Shown here in pieces: positions 1 through 5,051 of a stretch of DNA of 6,054 bases. The translations under genes and the position numbers were made by a program. The stretch's first letter is position 1. Every line of letters starts with the position of its first letter. The notes below the pieces were generated by a model that was given only the letters and a program-made list of their open reading frames with translations, made no database searches and was not told where the DNA came from. Source of the DNA: an uncultured Bacilli bacterium (lineage in GTDB: Bacteria > Bacillota_I > Bacilli_A > RFN20 > CAG-826); assembly GCA_934133115.1 (NCBI GenBank), contig CAKPAV010000111.1:1-6054 (forward strand), written 5' to 3'.

Positions 1-75
1 AAATTGACGTTGTTTTGTTGTTTTATTCTGTTTAGTTTTCAAAGATCAGTTCACTTTGGTTTTTAACCTTAGTGC
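1..75 (-). other. rRNA operon leader (upstream of an off-window 16S rRNA gene)
   Basis: Read on the minus strand, this stretch contains CTTTGAAAACTAAAC followed by an A/C-rich run ending in GTCAATTT. This is the conserved arrangement of Bacillus-type rRNA leaders, which carry a boxA-like antitermination element and then a segment leading into the RNase III processing stem of 16S rRNA. Two strong promoters lie immediately upstream, so this is the start of an operon and not the 16S-23S spacer, where similar sequence also occurs. No mature rRNA is present here. The 16S gene is inferred to begin a short distance beyond position 1. Confidence 0.8.
34..48 (-). promoter_or_regulatory. boxA-like antitermination element of the rRNA leader
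   Basis: The minus strand reads TGATCTTTGAAAACT, close to the Firmicutes rRNA boxA (TGYTCTTTGAAAACT). In the nascent transcript this element binds the NusB-NusE complex, so that RNA polymerase resists Rho-dependent termination over the long untranslated rRNA. It lies about 30 bases downstream of the predicted P2 start, the expected place for a leader boxA. The identification rests on sequence similarity and position. Confidence 0.7.
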
Positions 76-81
76 TTTATT

Positions 82-130
82 AGTATATCACAGCCAGTTA
101 AATATGTCTACTTTTTTTTACATATTTTTT
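82..130 (-). promoter_or_regulatory. rRNA promoter P2 with UP element
   Basis: On the minus strand there is a -35 of TAGACA (105-110), a 17-base spacer and a -10 of TATACT (82-87), preceded by TGA as an extended -10. A run of A tracts at 111-130 sits directly upstream of the -35 like an UP element that binds the alpha subunit C-terminal domain. The seventh base after the -10 is a G (position 75), which suits GTP initiation. In B. subtilis, rRNA promoters that start with GTP are indirectly controlled by ppGpp through GTP levels. That regulation is inferred by analogy. Confidence 0.75.
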
Positions 131-180
131 ATTGTTGCAATATCTTAATTTATCAAGCTTTCTAATCGCTCGACTTTCTT

Positions 181-231
181 ATTTAACCACAACTCAAAAT
201 CATTTGCAAGCATTTTTTTTATTTTTTTTTG
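181..231 (-). promoter_or_regulatory. rRNA promoter P1 with UP element
   Basis: The minus strand has a -35 of TTGCAA (204-209), exactly 17 bases, then a -10 of TTAAAT (181-186) with TGG as an extended -10. An almost pure A tract (212-230) lies upstream of the -35 and resembles an UP element. As in P2, the seventh base after the -10 is G (174), with a similar discriminator (AAGAAAG here, AATAAAG in P2). P1 and P2 are 99 bases apart, a spacing typical of tandem rRNA promoters. The -10 is weaker than that of P2. Confidence 0.65.
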
Positions 232-291
232 AAAGTTATTAGCGGTCACTAATTAAAACAATCTAATATCCATTATTACTATATATATAAA

Positions 292-322
292 GGAAAAGAA
301 AAAGCCCATATTGCTACGGGCT
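292..322 (-). terminator. intrinsic terminator downstream of the BI-1 family gene
   Basis: On the minus strand the hairpin AGCCC (318-322) / GGGCT (303-307) with a 10-base loop is followed by TTTTTCTTTTCC. The stem starts 26 bases after the stop codon of the BI-1 gene. It ends transcription of that gene before the rRNA promoter P1. The stem has only five pairs but is GC-rich for this genome. Confidence 0.7.
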
Positions 323-348
323 AAATATAAATTGATTTTTAATAACTA

Positions 349-1032
349 TTATCTTCTATCAGAAGAGAATATTGCTACATATTGTAAAACTCGTAAAAAT
401 AAATACATGAAATCAACGTATAATTCAAAAGCACAATATTGACATAAATTTCTAGAATTAATTCCAGAATCAATTATTGTTTTAATTCGCCACATATCTA
501 TACTAATAAATAGCATAATTACTCCGAATGTAACAAATGATACAATCCAGTCTATTGTAGTACTCCTTAGAAAAATATTAATTAAACTAATAATTAACGC
601 TCCTAAAAGCAATACAACGCACATGCTTGCCATTCTATTTAACGATCTTTTCGTTAAATATCCATATAAAGCCATTACACCAAATAAAGCAGCCGATATC
701 CCGAAAGATACAATCAACAATTTGCTATCAATAACTACCACTATTGATGACATCATAAGTCCCATCGTAATAGCGTAAATCACAAATGGAATTGTTAATG
801 GTTTATTATTCTTCAAAACACGATATTGAATAATAAAAGTCTCAACAATCATAAGGATAATTGATCCTATCATTACACCTAGGTATGCTTCTGGGGATAT
901 AAATCCTAAAGATAACAATGCAGCAAACCCATACGCTGATAAAGCAGTTACTCCTAAAGCCATAAATAGCCATCCAAATACTTTAGCCAATGAGAACTCA
1001 TTAGATTGAGAAATAGTTGAATCATATTCCAT
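349..1032 (-). CDS. Bax inhibitor-1 (BI-1)/YccA family seven-helix membrane protein
   Basis: A 227-residue integral membrane protein with about seven hydrophobic helices, at roughly residues 17-40, 50-70, 79-100, 105-125, 136-155, 160-180 and 203-221. Family signatures are YGYLTKRSL (123-131) and LYVDFMYLFLRVL (204-216) in the last helix. Bacterial homologues such as B. subtilis YetJ are pH-sensitive calcium leak channels in the cytoplasmic membrane, gated by a pair of aspartates in the last two helices. D179 and D207 are the likely equivalents here. The usual YDTQ motif before the IK dipeptide is altered to IDMWRIK. A CQYC pair (197-200) sits just before the last helix. The start is fixed by a perfect AAGGAGGA at 1039-1046. 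The gene lies 92 bases after tpiA behind a terminator, so it is probably transcribed alone. Physiological role not determined. Confidence 0.88.
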   Translation of the reverse strand: MEYDSTISQSNEFSLAKVFGWLFMALGVTALSAYGFAALLSLGFISPEAYLGVMIGSIILMIVETFIIQYRVLKNNKPLTIPFVIYAITMGLMMSSIVVVIDSKLLIVSFGISAALFGVMALYGYLTKRSLNRMASMCVVLLLGALIISLINIFLRSTTIDWIVSFVTFGVIMLFISIDMWRIKTIIDSGINSRNLCQYCAFELYVDFMYLFLRVLQYVAIFSSDRR

Positions 1033-1062
1033 AAAAAATCCTCCTTATCTTTATATAATGGT

Positions 1063-1094
1063 ATTATATATTAGTTTTGTCATTTTTAAAACAA
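1063..1094 (-). promoter_or_regulatory. candidate promoter of the BI-1 family gene
   Basis: On the minus strand a TTGTTT (1089-1094) lies upstream of an AT run containing TATATA (1065-1070, 18-base spacing) and a consensus TATAAT (1063-1068, 20-base spacing). The region lies between the tpiA terminator and the ribosome binding site, where a promoter is needed. The exact -10 hexamer cannot be decided by eye. Confidence 0.45.
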
Positions 1095-1100
1095 ATTAGC

Positions 1101-1130
1101 AAAAAAAAGATTAGTGGATAACCACTAATC
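1101..1130 (-). terminator. intrinsic terminator of the pgk-tpiA operon, overlapping the tpiA stop
   Basis: On the minus strand, GATTAGTGG (1122-1130), a four-base loop (TTAT) and CCACTAATC (1109-1117) form a perfect nine-pair hairpin followed by eight T residues (1101-1108). The first arm contains the last codon and the TAG stop codon (1125-1127) of tpiA, so gene and terminator share bases. A strong, textbook rho-independent terminator. Confidence 0.93.
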
Positions 1131-1889
1131 AATAATATTTTCTAATAAAGCTTTGAAAGAATCAACTTTTAGTGAGGCACCGCCTACTAAAGCACCATCA
1201 ATATCTTTCATACTTAAATAGTCTTTAACATTTTCAGGTTTTACAGAACCACCATAAAGTATTCTAATTTCATTAGCAACACTTCCAAACATTTCTGTTA
1301 ATACTTCACGAATGAAAGCACAAACTTCTTCTGCTATTTCTTTTGAAGCATTAACACCTGTGCCAATTGACCAGATTGGTTCATAAGCAACAACAATGTT
1401 TTTAGCTTTTTCTTTATCAACGCCAGCAAGACCAATTCTAATTTGATCACGAACAATAGCTTTAGTAATACCACTTTCAAATTCTTCAAGCGTTTCACCA
1501 CAGCAATATACAGGAACCATATCATTAGCAATCATTGCTAAAACTTTACGATTACAAGATAAAGAAGATTCACCATTATACTGACGACGTTCTGAGTGTC
1601 CAATAATTGACCAATTAATGCCAATTTCTTTTAACATTGGAATAGAAATTTCACCAGTATATGCACCGTGATCTTCATAATGAAGATTTTGAGCAGCAAC
1701 AATCATATCTGGATTAATTTTTTTAACTGCTTCTAAGCATAAAAATGTAGGAGCAACACCAATTTCAATACCTTTTTCTTTAGCTAATTGGTAAATTTCA
1801 ATACTATCTTTAGCAAAAGCCTTTGCTTCTTTGATAGTTTTGTTCATTTTCCAGTTGCCGAGTAATAATTTTGTTCTATTTGATTTCAT
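1125..1889 (-). CDS. tpiA: triosephosphate isomerase
   Basis: This cytosolic enzyme interconverts dihydroxyacetone phosphate and glyceraldehyde 3-phosphate in glycolysis and gluconeogenesis. The 254-residue length is normal for the family. All catalytic landmarks are present: GNWKMN (11-16) with N12 and K14, IIGHSERR (95-102) with the electrophilic H98, AYEPIWSIGTG (168-178) with the general base E170 followed by flexible loop 6, and the phosphate-binding LYGGS (211-215) and GGAS (236-239). The ATG lies two bases after the pgk stop. Its ribosome binding site AGGTGA (1896-1901) is built from the last pgk codons, so translation of the two genes is probably coupled. The operon ends at the terminator that begins in its stop codon. 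Nothing is missing or degenerate. Confidence 0.98.
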   Translation of the reverse strand: MKSNRTKLLLGNWKMNKTIKEAKAFAKDSIEIYQLAKEKGIEIGVAPTFLCLEAVKKINPDMIVAAQNLHYEDHGAYTGEISIPMLKEIGINWSIIGHSERRQYNGESSLSCNRKVLAMIANDMVPVYCCGETLEEFESGITKAIVRDQIRIGLAGVDKEKAKNIVVAYEPIWSIGTGVNASKEIAEEVCAFIREVLTEMFGSVANEIRILYGGSVKPENVKDYLSMKDIDGALVGGASLKVDSFKALLENIID

Positions 1890-1891
1890 AA

Positions 1892-3094
1892 TTAGTCACC
1901 TATTACATCAATACCAGGTAAATGGCCATCATTTTCAATCATTTCAAGGGAAGCACCGCCACCAGTTGAAACGTGTGAGAATTCATTGTTATAGCCAAAT
2001 TGTTTACAAGCAGCAGCAGAGTCTCCACCACCAATAACTGTAAATGCTTTACCTTTTAATTCTGCACAAGCCTTACAAACAGCAATTGTACCAGCTTGAT
2101 AAGCTTCTTTTTCGAATACACCCATTGGTCCATTCCAGAAAATTGTTTTTGCTTTTTCAATTTCTTTAGTATAGACTTCACGAGTTTTTGGTCCGATATC
2201 TAATCCTTCAAATCCATCAGGAATATCATTTGTTGGAACTGTTTTAATTTCAGTTGGATTGTCAAAATCATTTGCACAAACACTATCAACTGGTAATAAA
2301 ATTTTGCCAGATGCATACATTTCTCTAGCATAATCTAATTGGTCTTCTTCAACTGGAGAAACACCAACTTTTCCACCTAATGCCTTAACAAATGTGTATG
2401 CCATAGCGCCGCCAATAATAATCTTATCGCATTTCTTTAATAAAGAATTAATAACTTTAATTTTATCAGAAACTTTAAAGCCTCCTAAAATAGCTAAATA
2501 TGGTCTATCTTCGCATTCAACTACTTTTGAAAGATTAACTACTTCTTTTTCAACTAAGAAACCAATAGCAACTTCTTTTCCTTCTGCTTTTAAAATTTCA
2601 GGAACACCATATGTAGATGCGTGAGCACGGTGAGCAGAACCAAAAGCATCCATAACAAATGCATCTGCTAAGCTAGCCCATTCTTTAGATAATTCTGGAT
2701 CATTCTTTGTTTCGCCTTTTTCAAAACGAGTATTTTGAACAAGTAAGACATCTCCATCTTTTAAAGCATCAACTGCAGCCTTTAATGTTTCACCACGTGT
2801 TTCAGGACAGAAAGCAACTTCTTTTCCTAATAATTCACCTAAGCGAACTGCAACTGGAGCTAAAGTATTTTTTGCTTTTCCTTCTGCTAACTTAACTGGA
2901 TCTTTGTGATCAATTTTTCCTAAATGGCTCATTAAAATAACTTTTGCCCCTTTAGAAATAAGTTCTTTGATTGTAGGTAATGCTTGAACAATACGGTTGT
3001 CATCTCTAATTTGTCCATCTTTCAAAGGGACATTGAAGTCACAACGTACTAACACACGTTTACCTGCGACATTTAAATCTTTTACTGTTTTCAT
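1892..3094 (-). CDS. pgk: phosphoglycerate kinase
   Basis: A cytosolic glycolytic enzyme that transfers phosphate between 1,3-bisphosphoglycerate and ADP, giving ATP and 3-phosphoglycerate. From the chosen ATG it is 400 residues, a normal length. N-domain substrate-binding motifs are RCDFNVP (17-23), SHLGK (56-60), NTRFEKGE (121-128) and AFGSAHRAHAS (160-170). C-domain nucleotide-binding motifs are GGFKVSDKI (204-212), FWNGPMGVFE (329-338), GGGDSAAA (365-372) and STGGGASLE (386-394). The GGFKVSDKI motif has F206 where A or S is usual. The frame stays open another 38 codons upstream to 3208, but family alignment and a strong AAGGAGA (3101-3107, six-base spacing) fix the start at 3094. It is first in an operon with tpiA. 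No gap gene precedes it, because divergent clpP lies next. Confidence 0.97.
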   Translation of the reverse strand: MKTVKDLNVAGKRVLVRCDFNVPLKDGQIRDDNRIVQALPTIKELISKGAKVILMSHLGKIDHKDPVKLAEGKAKNTLAPVAVRLGELLGKEVAFCPETRGETLKAAVDALKDGDVLLVQNTRFEKGETKNDPELSKEWASLADAFVMDAFGSAHRAHASTYGVPEILKAEGKEVAIGFLVEKEVVNLSKVVECEDRPYLAILGGFKVSDKIKVINSLLKKCDKIIIGGAMAYTFVKALGGKVGVSPVEEDQLDYAREMYASGKILLPVDSVCANDFDNPTEIKTVPTNDIPDGFEGLDIGPKTREVYTKEIEKAKTIFWNGPMGVFEKEAYQAGTIAVCKACAELKGKAFTVIGGGDSAAACKQFGYNNEFSHVSTGGGASLEMIENDGHLPGIDVIGD

Positions 3095-3100
3095 AAAAAC

Positions 3101-3107
3101 TCTCCTT
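3101..3107 (-). promoter_or_regulatory. ribosome binding site that fixes the pgk start
   Basis: AAGGAGA on the minus strand, six bases before the ATG at 3094. No comparable site precedes the more distant in-frame ATG at 3208, which is also upstream of the likely promoter. Confidence 0.85.
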
Positions 3108-3108
3108 C

Positions 3109-3133
3109 TTCGTACTAATGTAATTAGTACTAA
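3109..3133. promoter_or_regulatory. tandem palindrome, candidate operator or 5'-UTR hairpin of pgk-tpiA
   Basis: The plus strand holds TTCGTACTAA (3109-3118) and TTAGTACTAA (3124-3133). The second is a perfect 10-base palindrome and the first differs from it by one base. They are spaced 15 bases start to start. Together they also form a perfect inverted repeat, GTACTAAT - GTA - ATTAGTAC (3112-3130). The element lies just downstream of the predicted pgk transcription start and ends four bases from the ribosome binding site. It could be a repressor operator. As RNA it could be an AU-rich eight-pair hairpin that protects the transcript or affects ribosome access. The function is inferred. Confidence 0.55.
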
Positions 3134-3145
3134 CCGATAGTTATT

Positions 3146-3174
3146 ATAATACAACTTAAATAAAAATGAAACAA
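3146..3174 (-). promoter_or_regulatory. candidate promoter of the pgk-tpiA operon
   Basis: The minus strand has TTGTTT (3169-3174), 17 bases and TATTAT (3146-3151). A consensus TATAAT overlaps it at 3143-3148 with 20-base spacing. The predicted start near 3138-3139 leaves a leader of about 45 bases containing the tandem palindrome and the ribosome binding site. Confidence 0.5.
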
Positions 3175-3203
3175 ATTGCATAAATCTTTCATTTATTTTA
3201 TTT

Positions 3204-3232
3204 TTCAAACATTATTTATGAATAAATAAAAT
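3204..3232 (+). promoter_or_regulatory. candidate promoter of clpP
   Basis: TTCAAA (3204-3209), 17 bases, TAAAAT (3227-3232). It matches a sigma-A promoter moderately and lies at a sensible distance from the clpP start. Base composition here is so AT-rich that chance matches are likely. No CtsR heptamer repeat (GGTCAAA-type) and no CIRCE inverted repeat (TTAGCACTC-N9-GAGTGCTAA), the usual heat-shock operators for clp genes in Bacilli, are present upstream. Confidence 0.3.
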
Positions 3233-3267
3233 TATTTTGTCTATCATTTAAATAAAGGGGAGATAAT

Positions 3268-3858
3268 ATGCCAATAATTCCAACTATTATTACCAACAAT
3301 TATGATGGGAAAGAAAGTAAAGATATTTTTTCTTTACTTCTTGAACAAAGAATAATCATGATTAATGACGAAATCACTGATCAACTTGCAGCGCTTATTG
3401 TCGCTGAAATACTTTTTTTAAATGCCAAAGATCAAACAGAGCCTATCACTATATATATAAATTCGCCTGGTGGATCAATCTATGCCGGTTTAGCAATTTA
3501 TGACATAATAAAAAAAGTCGAATGTCCAATATCCACAATCGGAATTGGTTTATGTGCATCAATGGGCGCTTTTTTGCTTTCTAGTGGAGACAAAGGTAGA
3601 AGATTTGCTTTAGAAAACACTGAAATCATGATTCATCAGCCACTAGGTGGTTCGCAAGGTCAAGTAAGCGACATTGAAATAATGACTAAAAGATATTTAT
3701 ATTGGAAGAACAAATTAAATCAAATGCTTGCTGCTCATACTGGACAAGACATTAAAAAAATCGCGAAAGATACCGATCGCGACTATTTTATGTCAAGTTT
3801 GGAAGCAAAAGAATATGGGCTTATAGATGATGTGATATCACTCAATACCTTGAAATAA
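3268..3858 (+). CDS. clpP: ATP-dependent Clp protease proteolytic subunit
   Basis: The serine peptidase core of the Clp protease, family S14. It assembles as a tetradecameric chamber and degrades unfolded proteins handed over by Clp/Hsp100 ATPases such as ClpX or ClpC. The 196-residue length is standard. The catalytic triad is visible: S98 in GLCASMGA (94-101), H123 in MIHQPLGG (121-128) and D172 in DRDYF (170-174). The substrate-binding loop NSPGGS (65-70) is intact. The N-terminal IPT segment forms the axial pore in this family. The start is set by GGGGAG (3257-3262), five bases before the ATG. It is the only plus-strand gene in the window, divergent from pgk and overlapping the 3' end of the xre gene by 21 bases. 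No intrinsic terminator follows it. Confidence 0.98.
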   Translation: MPIIPTIITNNYDGKESKDIFSLLLEQRIIMINDEITDQLAALIVAEILFLNAKDQTEPITIYINSPGGSIYAGLAIYDIIKKVECPISTIGIGLCASMGAFLLSSGDKGRRFALENTEIMIHQPLGGSQGQVSDIEIMTKRYLYWKNKLNQMLAAHTGQDIKKIAKDTDRDYFMSSLEAKEYGLIDDVISLNTLK

Positions 3859-4062
3859 AGTTTGAAGATTTATTTTTAAAGCACGAGCAATTTTAACTAA
3901 AATCATAAGGCTAGGATTCCTTCTACCATTCTCTAAATCACAAATATAATTCTTATTTACATTGCTCTCTAAAGATAAGTCCTCTTGTGACCAACCTTTT
4001 AGTTTACGCAAATACTCAATCCTTTTGCCAAGTTGAGCATTAGTATTAATACTATTAATCAT
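3838..4062 (-). CDS. small XRE family (Cro/C1-type) helix-turn-helix regulator
   Basis: A 74-residue protein that is almost entirely one HTH_3 domain. LGKRIEYLRKLKGWSQEDL (11-29) covers helices 1-2 including the conserved SQE. VNKNYICDLENGRRNPS (35-51) contains the recognition helix and the following turn, and the rest forms helices 4-5. There is no effector or oligomerisation domain, so it probably acts as a dimer on a palindromic operator. Targets are unknown. An in-frame ATG nine codons upstream (4089) has no ribosome binding site, whereas the ATG at 4062 is preceded by AAAAGGAGAGG (4069-4079). The chosen start overlaps the whiA stop by eight bases, implying coupled translation. Its TGA stop lies inside the clpP coding region on the opposite strand. 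Confidence 0.88.
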   Translation of the reverse strand: MINSINTNAQLGKRIEYLRKLKGWSQEDLSLESNVNKNYICDLENGRRNPSLMILVKIARALKINLQTLFQGIE

Positions 4063-5020
4063 TTGGTGCCTCTCCTTTTCTATATGCATTTGCTTTTTCT
4101 TTTATTGCTCTAAACATATGATTTACGCTTGATTTAGAAATGGTTTTTTCTAATTTTGTACTTAAAAGTTCCGCTAATTCAATCATAGACGCACCTTCAT
4201 GTTCTAGACGTAATTCCGCTAATAATTTAAGTTTATCATTACCAATATTTTTTAGCCCAACCATTTGATCAATTAGTTTAATATCTTCTATTTGTTTTTG
4301 GGCTGATTGAACAGTACGAAACATATTGGCATCTGTACAAATTTGTAAACGATTATCATTGTTGTTATAATCTCGATTAATTCTTACATCTTCATATTCC
4401 AAACAGCAATTAGATGCACCAAGTAGTTTTAAAAAATCTGCAATTTGATCGCTTTTTTTTAAATATACAACATAGTGGTTGCGGCGCTTAATAATTCTTG
4501 GCGTAAACTCGATATATTTAATTCTAGTTATTACGTTTGCAATATATTTAGACAATTCCTCATCAATTGTGGAAATTTCTAAATGATAATTAGAACTATA
4601 TGGACTATTAACAGATCCAGAAGCTAAAAAAGCACCAATTAAAAATCCTTCAAGACTTTCTCCGCTACGAACAAAGGATTTAGTATTACCTTCAAAAGAT
4701 AACATTTCCAAATCTTTTAATATTTCATCCACTTTTTGTTCGATTATCACATGATAAACAATACTCTTTTTAAAATGCATGCTTTTTAAATAAGCAAAAC
4801 GTGGAGAAATTTTATATCTTACCTGTAAGCATTTAAAAACAAATTTAGCCACTTTAGCATTTTCAGTTTGTAAAATGATTTTATCACTATCTTTTTGTAT
4901 ACTTAAGCGACCATTGATTTTACTAAAAGCAGATAATATTGCTCTAATTTTATTTTCTTCAAATTCTTGTGGGGCAATTTCTTGTTTAACCAAAAATGTA
5001 AAAGATATTTCGTTATCCAT
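4055..5020 (-). CDS. whiA: WhiA family DNA-binding regulator
   Basis: Homologue of WhiA, a sporulation transcription factor in Streptomyces. In B. subtilis (YvcL) it is a nucleoid-associated protein affecting cell division and chromosome segregation. The 321 residues have the normal architecture: an N-terminal WhiA domain (NGRLSI, 36-41), a degenerate LAGLIDADG-type core around IGAFLASGSVNSP (128-140) and YHLEIS (145-150), the conserved NRLQICTDAN (223-232), and a C-terminal helix-turn-helix (LAELRLEHEGAS 267-278; ISKSSVNHMFRAI 304-316). A GTG three codons upstream (5029) was rejected because it lies within the GAGGTGA ribosome binding site that serves the ATG at 5020. The gene lies 31 bases after the dipeptidase gene and overlaps the xre start by eight bases. 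Confidence 0.95.
   Translation of the reverse strand: MDNEISFTFLVKQEIAPQEFEENKIRAILSAFSKINGRLSIQKDSDKIILQTENAKVAKFVFKCLQVRYKISPRFAYLKSMHFKKSIVYHVIIEQKVDEILKDLEMLSFEGNTKSFVRSGESLEGFLIGAFLASGSVNSPYSSNYHLEISTIDEELSKYIANVITRIKYIEFTPRIIKRRNHYVVYLKKSDQIADFLKLLGASNCCLEYEDVRINRDYNNNDNRLQICTDANMFRTVQSAQKQIEDIKLIDQMVGLKNIGNDKLKLLAELRLEHEGASMIELAELLSTKLEKTISKSSVNHMFRAIKEKANAYRKGEAPND
4069..4079 (-). promoter_or_regulatory. ribosome binding site of the xre gene, inside the whiA 3' end
   Basis: AAAAGGAGAGG on the minus strand, with the AAGGAG core nine bases before the ATG at 4062. It is encoded by the KGEA codons near the whiA C-terminus. It decides the start of the xre gene against the ATG at 4089. Confidence 0.8.
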
Positions 5021-5025
5021 ATACT

Positions 5026-5032
5026 TCACCTC
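5026..5032 (-). promoter_or_regulatory. ribosome binding site that fixes the whiA start
   Basis: GAGGTGA on the minus strand, five bases before the ATG at 5020. The possible GTG start at 5029 is part of this site and so is unlikely to be used. Confidence 0.8.
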
Positions 5033-5051
5033 GCAATGTTTTTATATATTA

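Noticed and set aside
1334..1531. Second minus-strand open frame inside tpiA
   Set aside because: It is out of frame with tpiA, low-complexity Leu/Lys-rich, and lacks a ribosome binding site.
1831..2895. Plus-strand open frames opposite pgk and tpiA (1831-2037, 2394-2624, 2707-2895)
   Set aside because: They lie antisense to strongly conserved genes, have no domain resemblance, and are explained as shadows of the real coding frames.
3095..3208. Longer phosphoglycerate kinase reading frame starting at 3208
   Set aside because: The extra 38 residues do not resemble the PGK N-terminus, no ribosome binding site precedes that ATG, and the extension covers the likely promoter and leader. MKTVKDL at 3094 has a strong site.
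3095..3267. CtsR or CIRCE heat-shock operator upstream of clpP
   Set aside because: Neither the GGTCAAA-type direct repeat nor the TTAGCACTC inverted repeat is present.
4063..4089. Earlier ATG for the xre gene
   Set aside because: It has only a weak A/G-rich stretch upstream, no ribosome binding site, and would add nine residues outside the HTH domain.
5021..5029. GTG start of whiA three codons upstream
   Set aside because: The GTG is part of the GAGGTGA ribosome binding site serving the ATG at 5020.
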